A stretch of DNA of 64,000 nucleotides from NCBI GenBank assembly GCA_963818885.1, contig CAWFTP010000003.1, positions 620,001 through 684,000 of the forward strand. Direction: 5' to 3'. Source of the stretch: DATFDN01 sp963818885 (GTDB lineage: Bacteria > Pseudomonadota > Alphaproteobacteria > Acetobacterales > Acetobacteraceae). Made by a program: the position numbers and the translations under genes. This document shows positions 19,301-28,218 of this stretch, piece by piece. Each line of letters opens with the position of its first letter. Positions within the stretch are counted from its first letter, which is position 1. The notes under the pieces were generated by a model. It saw nothing but the letters and a program-made list of their open reading frames with translations, made no database searches and was not told where the DNA came from.

Positions 19301-22300
19301 GATGCCGCGGGCGAACTCACCAGCGTCACCAATCCCAGCGGACAGGTCGAGTTATACGACGTATGACAGTGCCGGCCGGGAACTCACCCGGACCGAGCCC
19401 GATGGGTCCGTCACCCAGGACAGCTACAACGCCGCCGGACAGCTCGCGGAGCTGCAGGATGGCTTGGGCAATCTGATCACGCGATACACTTACAACGCAA
19501 ACGGGCAGCTTGCCGGCTCATTGGATGGCAACGGCCAGACCACGAGCTACCTCTACGACGGCGATGGGAATGTCACGCGGATTCTCACCAAGGCCGCCGA
19601 CGGAACCACCATCACCAGCCAGTTGGATTACACCTACGACGCCGATGGCCACCCAGTCACCGCAACCTCCTTGGATGGGGCCTGGACCTATAGCTACGAT
19701 GCCGCCGGGCAGCTGATTTACGCGGTGTTCGCCTCGATCAATCCATCCATCCCTGACCAGGACCTGACATACGAATATGACGCGGCCGGTAATCGCATCC
19801 AGACTATCTTCAACGGCGCGGTAAGCGACTATTCCACAAACGGCTTGAACCAGTACACGTCTGTCGATGGGACGACCTACAGCTACGACGCGGACGGCAA
19901 CCTCGTCAGCATGACGCAGGGCGGCGTTACGACGGAATACACCTACAACTCGCAAAACCAACTCATAGCCATCACTCGACCTACTGATGTCCAAACATAT
20001 CAATACGATGCTTTGGGTCACGTGGTATCGTCGGCCGATAACGGCATCACAAGGAATTACATCATTGACCCTCTTGCAGAAGATACGTCTGCAACTGGGC
20101 CCTTATCAGCAATTGGTCAAATATACGACCCATCCGGACACGTAATCTCTACGTATGACTACGGCGATGGCCCGGCGAATGAGATCGACAGTAGTGGAGT
20201 CGTTTACTTAGACCTCGATTTAAGCCACAATGTCGTAGGAGTTAGCGGAAATAACGGATCTCTGGTTGCTACCTATGATTATATGCCGTTCGGCTTGCCA
20301 CTTGCCAGTACCCGCGCCTCCGATAATCGTACCAAATATTCTGGAGGACTTGGCGAATTTACCTTATCGGACGGCCTTGTAAACATGAGAGCTCGTTATT
20401 ACAATCCGGATATAGGTAGGTTTATTACATCGGATCCGATGAATGTAAATGGCGGTATAAACCTTTACAGATATGGACTAAATAGTCCCCTCCGGTATAC
20501 TGATCCTACTGGAGCATTCGGTCTCGACATCGGCGGCTTTCTGTCGGGTGCGGGCGGAGTGTACACGGGCTTGGCAACATTTGGACTGGTGGGGGAGACC
20601 GCTACCGTGATCGGCTCCGCCGCTGAAGCAGCCACAATAGCTGGTCTCACATTGGAGGCGCCTTTCTTCATCCCAGCGGCTGCTCTCATAGGAGGAGTTG
20701 CTGCTCTGGGCTACGGCAGCTATGATGCTAGCGACGGGAGCCGAAGCGATATATCGATCGATTGCGGATTTAAATGGAATTGAGCTCGGAACTCCAAGTG
20801 AATTTGTGTCGGCTCTAACAAATTGGTTGAGCTTGACGGACTATCCCTTGTTTGGAAAGTCCTTCGGGACCGTTGGCAATATCTTTACTACCATTATTGG
20901 CAGGTACCTAGGGAAAGGGCTTGACGAGCTGGTACCTCCCGCACCGGGTGCTCCAACCGCCGAGGCCGTCGGATGCCCGCATTTCTACACATACGATGGA
21001 CTTAGCTTCGACTTCCAGGGTGCGGGAGAATTCGTCGCCGCCAAGTCGACACGGCCGGGCAACGACTTTCAGGTCCAGATTTGGATCGAGCCCTAATGGG
21101 CGATCGACTCGGGCGTTTCCATCATCACCCAGATCGCCGTTCAGGTCGGCGCCCATCGCGTCACCTTCGACCCGGATCGCGCCGCCGACAATGGACCCGG
21201 CACATACGCCAATCCGGTCGGGATGCCCGGTGACGATCAGGTGGTCTGGGTCGACGGCGCGCCCGCTACGATCAGTTCGGCAAATCCGGTCCTGACACTC
21301 CCCGGCGGCACAGTCACCGAGGTCTCCCAATACGAATATCAGGTGGCGCTGGCCAGCGGCGAGGTCGTGACTATCAACCCATACGGCGACGGTATGGGGG
21401 TCAGCATCGCGCTTGCGCCGTCGGACGGCCCAGGTTCGGTTCAAGGCTTTTTCGGCCCGGACGAGGGGAAGGCGAATGTCTTCCAACTCCCCGACGGCAC
21501 GGTCTTGGCGCAGCCGCTGACTCAAGACCAACTCTATCAGACCTTCGCCAATGCATGGCGCGTGACCGATGCCACCTCGCTATTCGACTACGCACTGGGG
21601 CAAACGACCGCCACGTTCACGGACACCACATACCCTCGGGAGATTTCTACGCTGTCCGACTTTCCACCGGACCTGGTCGCGCAGGCCGCAGCGGTGGTCA
21701 AGGCGGCCGGCATCACCGACCCCACGCTCGCCGCTGACGCCGAGTTCGATTACATCACCATGGGCAATCCGAGCTTCATCTCGGAAGACGCCAGCATCGC
21801 CGCCCTCACTCCCAGCATCATCGCCAACTCGACGCCGGCCGTCATTACCCAGCCAACCGCGCCGCCACCCAGCATCGGCATTCTCGCCTCTGACCCGCAG
21901 GTGACGGAGGCAAGCGGCGGGCCGACACCGCTGACGTTTGTCGTGAACCTCACCGCACCCGCGGCCAGCGATACCGTCGTTGATTACCAGGTCATGCCGG
22001 GTGGTGCGGGTGCAAGCGGCGGCAGAACCTATCTCGATACCGCCGATTTCGGCGGGACTTTTCCTACTGGCTCGGTGACCATCGCGGCCGGTCAATCGGA
22101 AGCAGCATTCTCGCTGAACGTGCCAACCGGCGCCATCGGCTCCGCGACCGATAAATGGCTGATGGTGGGGGTCACCTCGCCGGGCGGAGATTTCGTCTAC
22201 GATCCGACGGCGCAGACCGACATCGTGAACAGTCAACCGGTGGCCGGACCGCCAGCTGTCCCGGCTATAGAACTGCTTCCCGGCTCGGTCGCGAGCCGAG

Positions 22301-23707
22301 CAACACTGACCCGCACGGATACCGGCTATACGCTCGATCTCGGCCAGATCGCTGTCGGTTCATCGCCGCAAGCGCTCCAATTCGCCATCGCGAACCTGGG
22401 TACCGCAACGGCTGATAGCCTCAGCAGCGAGGTTACGGGCGTGGCGGGGACCGGGTTCCAGGTTTCCGGCACGGAGCCGGCAGCCGCGATCGGCGCTGGA
22501 AGCGTTTATCAGAATCTGTACGTAACGCCGCAAACGACAAGTTTGGGCACGTATAGCGAATCACTCACGGTCATTTCGGACGACGTCAACAACACCGGGT
22601 ATGCGGCGAGCCTGCCGAGCATGGTCCTGACGATAGAGGACTCAGTGGTCCCGTCCATTCCGTGCTTCGCGTTCGGCGCGCACATCACGACCTCGCAGGG
22701 CGAGGTACGGGTGGAAAACCTGCGTGAGGGCGATCTGGTGATGGTGTGCGAGGGTTCGGCGCGAGAGTTGCGGCCGATTCGCTGGATCGGCCGCCGCTGC
22801 CTGGATGTCCTTGGGCATCCACGACCGGCTCATGTTCAGCCCATCCGCTTTATCCGTGACAGCTTTGCCGACGGCATACCGCACCGCGACCTTCTGGTAT
22901 CCCCCGACCATGCAATCTACGTCGATGGCGCGTTGATTCCCGCGCGGTTGCTCCTGAACGGCGCGACCGTCGTGCGAGAAGAGAGTGCTCGGCGAATTCG
23001 AGTACTTTCACCTCGAGCTCGAGAAGCATTCGATCCTGCTGGCCGAAGGACTGACCGCGGAGAGCTATCTTGACACCGGCAATCGCGGCGTTTTTGAGGA
23101 TGCCGAGGCGCCGCTCATACTTCACCCGGATTTCGAGGCCGATGCTCGGTCCCGGCGGGAAATCAGTTCATGCGCACCTCTGGTCACTGATGCCGCCTCC
23201 GTCGAATTGATCTGGCGAGCGCTCGCCGACCGGGCTAACGCGCTGGGCTATGATATCCCTGAGCCGAGAATGACGAATGATCCGGCATTGCGGATCGTAT
23301 CCGGAGAGCAGGTGATTTTGCCCGTCAGCATAAAGAACGATCGCTATGCTTTCGTATGCAGTCGTTTGGGGCGAAACGCTCGGCTCGTCTCGCGTGCCGC
23401 GGCGCCGTGCGAGGTCACACCTTGGATCGAGGATCGCCGTCGTCTGGGCGTCATGGTAACGGAGATCGTCCTGCGCGATGGGACGGACGTGCGCACGCTT
23501 GCCATGGATGACCCACAATTGACCTCGGGATGGTGGGAGGTCGAACGCGACGCAGCCGTGATTGGGCGCTGGACAAACGGAGATGCCGTCCTTCCGGATC
23601 TTGGCAGCGATCCGGTGCTAGTCGAGGTGCTGGTTGGAAGTACGGTTTTCTACCCCATCGCTAGATTTGAGCCCGCCGAGGAGGGCGCAAAGGCGATTGC
23701 GGCATAG
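16366..23707 (+). pseudogene. giant Rhs/YD-repeat protein with VWD and Hint domains, multiply disrupted
   Basis: If repaired this is one protein of about 2,450 residues. Order by nucleotide: four adhesin-type repeats (16386-17770), an Rhs N-terminal-like segment (18040-18260), YD repeats rich in YSYDA and YxYDxxG (18340-20030), an Rhs core with DPTG at its end (20230-20520), a hydrophobic stretch (20520-20720), a von Willebrand D-like domain with HFYTYDGLSFDF (20950-21590), a Calx-beta-like segment (21870-22240), a choice-of-anchor-D-like segment (22260-22650) and a Hint domain (22655-23110) before the C-terminal tail. Frame changes occur near 17229, 17920, 18715, 19352, 20757 and 22990, with an in-frame TAA at 21094. 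The start is ATG 16366 after GGGGAGG. No signal peptide is visible. Probably a secreted surface or toxin-delivery protein (inference). Confidence 0.8.
16386..17775 (+). repeat. four tandem 348-bp repeats encoding 116-residue adhesin units
   Basis: Units begin at 16386, 16734, 17082 and 17431, each with GGCACCGGCGAGCGAGCTCC. Units 1-3 are almost identical at the DNA level. Unit 4 diverges in its second half. The spacing is 348, 348 and 349: unit 3 has CCCC where units 1 and 2 have none or three Cs (near 17229), which shifts the frame. Each unit encodes SEAGATAGETFTVILRDTYG, then ADVNAALATVTDTDA and a closing DSFDNIAPSQTIAVAV, resembling long bacterial Ig-like repeats of surface proteins. High identity suggests recent expansion or conversion. 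Confidence 0.95.
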
Positions 23708-23731
23708 TCGCGGCCGCTCCGACGGCCGCGA
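23708..23731 (+). terminator. hairpin after the Rhs gene
   Basis: A perfect 9-bp stem (TCGCGGCCG and CGGCCGCGA) with a six-base loop starts at the base after the TAG stop. There is no T-run, so it would not be a classic intrinsic terminator, but it may act with Rho or protect the transcript end. Confidence 0.4.
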
Positions 23732-23779
23732 AGCGGTCTAGCCTCTTCCGCTCCACCGCCGCCTGCCCCACACTGATCC

Positions 23780-25306
23780 GTGATGCCCGACGCCGACGCG
23801 CACGTCCCGCACCGCGCCCTGATCACGCTCTGCGTCATGATGGCGACGCTGATGCAGGTGCTGGACGCGGCGATCGCCAATGTCGCCCTGCCGTATATGC
23901 AGGGCTCGCTGTCGGCGAACCAGGACGAGGTGACCTGGGTCCTCACCTCCTATGTCATCGCCGCCGCGATCATGACCGCGCCGGTCGGCTGGATGGCGGT
24001 GCGCTTCGGGCGTAAGCAGCTGTTCATCACCTGCATCATCGGCTTCACCATCGCCTCCATGTTGTGCGGCGCGGCGGAGTCGCTCACGCAGATGGTGGGG
24101 TTCCGCATCCTGCAGGGCATGTGCGGGGCGGCGCTGGTGCCGCTGTCGCAGGCCACGATGCTCGACATCTACCCGTTCCACCGGCGCGCCCACGCGATGG
24201 CGATCTTCAGCTCGGGCGTCATGCTGGGGCCGATCATGGGGCCGACGCTCGGCGGCTACCTGACCGACCTCTACAACTGGCGCTTCGTGTTCTACGTGAA
24301 CCTGCCGTTCGGCGTGCTCTCAGCCCTCGGCCTCGCCATCTTCATGCCGCGCGCGCCCATTCGCCCTGAGCTGCGCTTCGACTGGCGCGGCTTCACGATG
24401 CTGGCGGTCGGGGTTGGCGCGCTGCAGATGCTGCTCGACCGGGGCCAGGTGCTCGACTGGTTCAGCTCGACCGAGATCATCGTCGAGGCCGTGCTGGCGG
24501 GACTCGGCCTCTATCTCTTCCTGATCCACATGCTCACCGCCAAGCGCCGCTTCCTCAATCCGGCGGTCTTTCGCGATCGCAACTTCATCGCCTCGGCTCT
24601 GATGAGCCTGTTCATCTCGATGGTGATGCTGTCGACCTCGGCGCTGCTCGCGCCCTATCTGCAGGACCTCGCGGGCTACCCGGTGTACACCGCGGGCATC
24701 GCGCTCGCCCCGCGCGGCTTCGGCACGATGGTCGCGATGTTCGTCGCGAGCCGGCTTGCCGACTATGTCGACCAGCGCAAGATCATGGCGGGCGGGCTGC
24801 TCGTGCTGGGCTTCGCGCTCGACGAGATGAGCCATTGGACCCCGGATGTCACCCAGGCGCAGATGATGCTCACCCTCGTCGTGCAGGGGCTGGCGCTCGG
24901 ACTGATCTTCAACCCGATGACAGTGGTCGCCTTCGTCAGCCTGCCGGCCAGCCTGCGCGGCGACGCCACCGCGCTGCAGGCGCTGTTTCGCAACCTCGGC
25001 CAGGCGGTCGGAGTATCGGTCACCACGCTGGTGCTGACCCGCAGCATGCAGGCCGCGCACGCCGACATCAGCGCCGGGATCACGCCGTTCAACCGGCTGC
25101 TGCAAGGGACGAGCGCGGTGGCACGGCTATGGAACCCGTACACCCCATCCGGCGAGGCGGCGCTCGACAGCGAGATCACGAGGCAGGCGCAGATCATCGC
25201 CTACAACAACGACTTCCACATGATGGCGTTCGCCGTCGTGCCGCCGCTGCTTCTGCTCCTGCTGCTGCGCCGGCCACGACCGGCTCCCGTCGTGGCGGCG
25301 GAGTAG
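23780..25306 (+). CDS. DHA2-family MFS efflux transporter (EmrB type)
   Basis: A 508-residue protein with 14 predicted helices. MATLMQVLDAAIANVALPYM opens helix 1 with the family Asp. The WVLTSYVIAAAIMTAPVGW segment, the GRKQLF loop and the GLALGLIFNPMT segment are typical of EmrB/QacA drug-proton antiporters. The start is GTG 23780 or ATG 23783. No EmrA membrane-fusion gene is adjacent, so its outer-membrane route is unknown. The 3' neighbour (selenoprotein gene) is convergent, 14 bases away. Confidence 0.88.
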   Translation: MMPDADAHVPHRALITLCVMMATLMQVLDAAIANVALPYMQGSLSANQDEVTWVLTSYVIAAAIMTAPVGWMAVRFGRKQLFITCIIGFTIASMLCGAAESLTQMVGFRILQGMCGAALVPLSQATMLDIYPFHRRAHAMAIFSSGVMLGPIMGPTLGGYLTDLYNWRFVFYVNLPFGVLSALGLAIFMPRAPIRPELRFDWRGFTMLAVGVGALQMLLDRGQVLDWFSSTEIIVEAVLAGLGLYLFLIHMLTAKRRFLNPAVFRDRNFIASALMSLFISMVMLSTSALLAPYLQDLAGYPVYTAGIALAPRGFGTMVAMFVASRLADYVDQRKIMAGGLLVLGFALDEMSHWTPDVTQAQMMLTLVVQGLALGLIFNPMTVVAFVSLPASLRGDATALQALFRNLGQAVGVSVTTLVLTRSMQAAHADISAGITPFNRLLQGTSAVARLWNPYTPSGEAALDSEITRQAQIIAYNNDFHMMAFAVVPPLLLLLLLRRPRPAPVVAAE

Positions 25307-25320
25307 AGGCTGCCTCGCTG

Positions 25321-26193
25321 TCAGCCCGGCGCCGCAGGGGCCGATTTTGTCCGCTGGCGGCGACGTTCATTGCCGAGTTGCAGCAACCGCTCTCTGTCGG
25401 CGGGATTGACGCGCCCATAGCGCTCGCGCCAGCCGGGGTCGTCCTTCCACGCGAAGGGCGCCTGGACGGTGGTCCTCGGGCCGCTGGCGGATTCAAGCAG
25501 TCCGAGCGCGAGCGCGAGAACGTCGCGCTGCATATCGGGGCGCCAGGGATGACCGCACGGATTCCCAAGCGGGAAATCCGTGAACACGAAGCGTGGCACG
25601 CCGCAATGTTCGACGACATCCAGCGCCGAGCCGATGATGACCGTCGGCAGGCCGTGGGCTTCGAGATGACGTGCTACCAAACTCACGGTTTGGTGGCAGA
25701 CGGGTCAAAGAGCACAGAGGACCGCGGAGTCCGCTTTCTCCTCGCGCAGCCGCGACAACACTTGCGGCGCATCCAGGCTCATCGTCTTGCGCTGGCTGTA
25801 TTCCGTCGGCACGCCATGGAAGTGCTGGGTCAACCCGGCGAATAGGCCCTCGGCGGCCAGTTCCGTCGCAGCCTCGATCGGTAGATAACTGCCGCGATCC
25901 TCGGTGTGCGTCAATTCCTTGTCCCATGCGAGATTGTCGGTGAACAGCCTGGGCGGTGGCGGCGCGACCTTGCCTGACCAGACATGACTGGTGCCGCCGC
26001 CATCCCGGTTGCTCAGATCGGGAGGGCTTGCCGTGGTAACGAAGCCGATGCGGGCCTGCGCGAGCGGCCTGCTCAGGCGGGCGAACGGCACCTCGGCGAA
26101 GTGCGCCCACACATAGTCGCGTGCGTAGCCGAGGGCCCGATAATAGTGCCGCGTGCGCTCCATATAACGGACCGGCTCGTCGGTGTGTACCAT
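25321..26193 (-). CDS. GrdB-family selenoprotein with in-frame TGA (Sec163)
   Basis: Two open stretches in the same frame are joined by TGA at 25707-25705. The TGA lies in ...SAVLCAL-U-PVCHQTVSL. The glycine/sarcosine/betaine reductase selenoprotein B family has Sec or Cys exactly at this UxxC site. With the TGA read as Sec the protein has 290 residues: Sec163, Cys166, and a C-terminal domain with DFPLGNPCG. Read as a stop, the gene would lose its whole conserved C-terminal half. ATG 26193 follows AAGGAG by 9 bases. It starts 26 bases after an alpha/beta-hydrolase gene, so they form an operon. Proteobacterial members are redox proteins of unknown substrate, not proven glycine reductases. Many frame errors occur in this window, but an indel cannot produce this pattern. 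Confidence 0.85.
25672..25698 (-). promoter_or_regulatory. candidate bacterial SECIS element
   Basis: On the minus strand, six bases after the TGA, an 11-position stem pairs at 10 positions. The arms are TGCCACCAAAC (25698-25688) and GTTTGGTAGCA (25682-25672) around the loop CGTGA (25687-25683). The loop begins 17 bases after the TGA. Known bacterial SECIS elements lie within the coding region just after UGA, with a loop about 16-37 bases away and a G in the first two loop positions, as I recall. This hairpin meets both. SelB binding is inferred. Confidence 0.75.
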
Positions 26194-26219
26194 GCGCAAA
26201 ACTCCTTCGCCGTCTCGGA

Positions 26220-27101
26220 CTACTTCATCCCCGTGATCGAGGCGGTCACCGCCCGTGGATCGCGCATCGGCCAGCGGCCGGCATCGACCTGGGCGAGAAA
26301 GGCGTCCACGATCCGGTTGAACTCGTCCGGGTCCTCCGTGTTGATGCCATGCCCGCAATTCGGCATCACCGACAGCGCCGCGCTCGGGATCTCGCGCTTC
26401 ATGAGCACGCCGGGGATGAGACACGGCCAGTCCTCGTCCCCGGTCAGCACGAGCGTCGGAACCGTCAGGCGCCGCATGTCCTCGATAAGATCGTAAAGCG
26501 AGGGCCGCTGTCCCTGTACCCCAAGCTGGGTGTTGACCGCCCCCTGCGCGTCGTGCTCGGCGAGCAGCCGCTTGAATTCGGCGAAGCCCCTCGGGTCCTT
26601 GTTCTCGAACTGCACGCGGGTCGGACCATAGGCGTATTTCTCGGCGAACGCCGCCATGCCGTTGTCGCGGATGAAGCCGGCGACCGCCTGGACCTCGGCA
26701 CGGAAACGGTCGCGCTGGTCGCGCTCGGCGCCGTAGCCGCAGCCCGCGACCGTGAGCGAGCGGGCACGCGCAGGGTGACGGAAGCCGAAATGCAGGGTCG
26801 CGAACCCGCCCATCGAAAGGCCGACGACATGCGCCTTGTCGATCTTCAGGTGGTCGAGCACGGCAGCGATGTCGTCGGCAGCGCGCGTCTGCGAGTAGGC
26901 CGCCACGTCGCCGGGCACATCCGACGGCGGATAGCCGCGCGCATTGTAGGCGATCGCATGATAGCGCTGGCCAAAATGGCGAAGCTGCGGCTCCCAGCTG
27001 CGCCAATCGCCCGCGTATTCATGCACGAAAATCACCGGCGTACCGGACCCGGTCTCCTCATAATGGAGCCCGACGCCATCGTCCGTCCTCGCATGGGGCA
27101 T
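26220..27101 (-). CDS. alpha/beta hydrolase
   Basis: A 293-residue cytoplasmic enzyme. The nucleophile Ser96 lies in GLSMGG, the oxyanion region in VIFVHEYAGD (about 23-32), and the catalytic His in MPNCGHGIN near the C-terminus. An Asp-containing TGDEDWP segment precedes it. The fold includes esterases, haloalkane dehalogenases and C-C hydrolases. The extra HEY motif and the residue pattern give no specific substrate. It is the first gene of an operon with the GrdB-family selenoprotein (26-base gap), so the two may act on the same compound (inference). Confidence 0.88.
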   Translation of the reverse strand: MPHARTDDGVGLHYEETGSGTPVIFVHEYAGDWRSWEPQLRHFGQRYHAIAYNARGYPPSDVPGDVAAYSQTRAADDIAAVLDHLKIDKAHVVGLSMGGFATLHFGFRHPARARSLTVAGCGYGAERDQRDRFRAEVQAVAGFIRDNGMAAFAEKYAYGPTRVQFENKDPRGFAEFKRLLAEHDAQGAVNTQLGVQGQRPSLYDLIEDMRRLTVPTLVLTGDEDWPCLIPGVLMKREIPSAALSVMPNCGHGINTEDPDEFNRIVDAFLAQVDAGRWPMRDPRAVTASITGMK

Positions 27102-27116
27102 GGTGGTTCTCCCTAG

Positions 27117-28145
27117 CTAATCCCCGGGCGCCTGCGCCCCGACCGTCAGCTCGCCGTCCTCCATGACCGGAGCAGCAATACGCTGCACCCTCTCACCCGC
27201 AACGAAGGATTCGCAGGCACGGCTCCAAAGCTCGCCGAACGCGGCTTCCACCACCCATGGGCCGGGTGGCAGCCCAGTGACACGGGCCTTGTCATTGGGA
27301 GCGATATAGACGCGGGCGACATCGTGCGGTGCTCCCCCGCGCAACGTCACGACGGCCGGGCTCGAGGAGGCATTGCTCAGAAGCGCCCGCGCCCGTCCGC
27401 CGCGTCCTCCCGGCAGCACCTCGCCACTGTCTGGCGGCGGCCCGGCCTCATAGGCGCAGCGTGCCTGGCGCGCGTCCTTCGTGCTGCCGGGCATCAGCCG
27501 CCCGGCATCGACGTAGGCGACGGCGCCGCTGCGCAGGACGATGCCGCTCAATCCCTCGGGCGCCGGCGTGCCCGTCGGCGCAACCTGCACGGAGGTGAAC
27601 GCGGGCAGCTCCCCCAGGCGGCGGAGCCGCCCGTTCCCGCCGCCCTCCCACACGGCGGCTGATCCGTCGCGCGGAACGACGTAGTGATCACCCGGCTCCT
27701 TTACGATGACGGCGCGCGACGGAAACGCCAGGGGCAGCGGCAGGGACGCTGGCAGCATCGCGGCGAGGCCGCCAAGCGGCGCCTCTGCGCCAACGCGGGT
27801 CGGCCGGTGATGCGCGGCGATCAGCCCAGCCGCCACCCCGATGATCGCGGCGCTTGTGCCCGCGAGCCATGACCCGTGTCGCGCGCGCACCGCGCGCGAA
27901 GACGGAGGCGCGCGGCGGGATGCCGATCCGAAGGGATCCATCGTCCGGTCGTAGGCTGAGCGCTGTAGCGGATCGGACAGCACGTCATACGCCTCCTTGA
28001 GGCGCATGAATTCTGCGGGATCACCGGTAACCGCATCGGGATGGAGCTGCCGCGCCCGGCGGCGAAAGGCGGCTTTCAGCTCCGCGGGCGGACATGCCGG
28101 CGCGACGCCAAGCCGGGCATAGTAGCCGAGCGGGTCTTCGATCAT
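27117..28145 (-). CDS. membrane-anchored J-domain protein
   Basis: About 342 residues from ATG 28145. Residues 1-65 form a J domain with YYARLGV, the HPD motif in LHPDAVTGD and the YDVLSDPLQRSAYDR helix. J domains recruit and stimulate Hsp70 (DnaK). One hydrophobic segment follows at about 95-115. The rest looks periplasmic: an SH3-like region with two short repeats of apparent beta structure. The combination of a cytoplasmic J domain and a large periplasmic part is unusual but seen in Alphaproteobacteria. It is divergent from the MFS gene downstream on the other strand. Confidence 0.78.
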   Translation of the reverse strand: MIEDPLGYYARLGVAPACPPAELKAAFRRRARQLHPDAVTGDPAEFMRLKEAYDVLSDPLQRSAYDRTMDPFGSASRRAPPSSRAVRARHGSWLAGTSAAIIGVAAGLIAAHHRPTRVGAEAPLGGLAAMLPASLPLPLAFPSRAVIVKEPGDHYVVPRDGSAAVWEGGGNGRLRRLGELPAFTSVQVAPTGTPAPEGLSGIVLRSGAVAYVDAGRLMPGSTKDARQARCAYEAGPPPDSGEVLPGGRGGRARALLSNASSSPAVVTLRGGAPHDVARVYIAPNDKARVTGLPPGPWVVEAAFGELWSRACESFVAGERVQRIAAPVMEDGELTVGAQAPGD

Positions 28146-28218
28146 CGCCGCTGTTATAGCACATACCAAGGCAGGATTGGTTGATTGCGCGCATCACGCC
28201 GCGAGGTTACGCAGCCGC

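Noticed and set aside
25705..25707. Genuine stop codon giving two separate genes
   Set aside because: No start codon or ribosome site fits a second gene. The frame and family match continue without a gap, and the codon is TGA at the Sec site.
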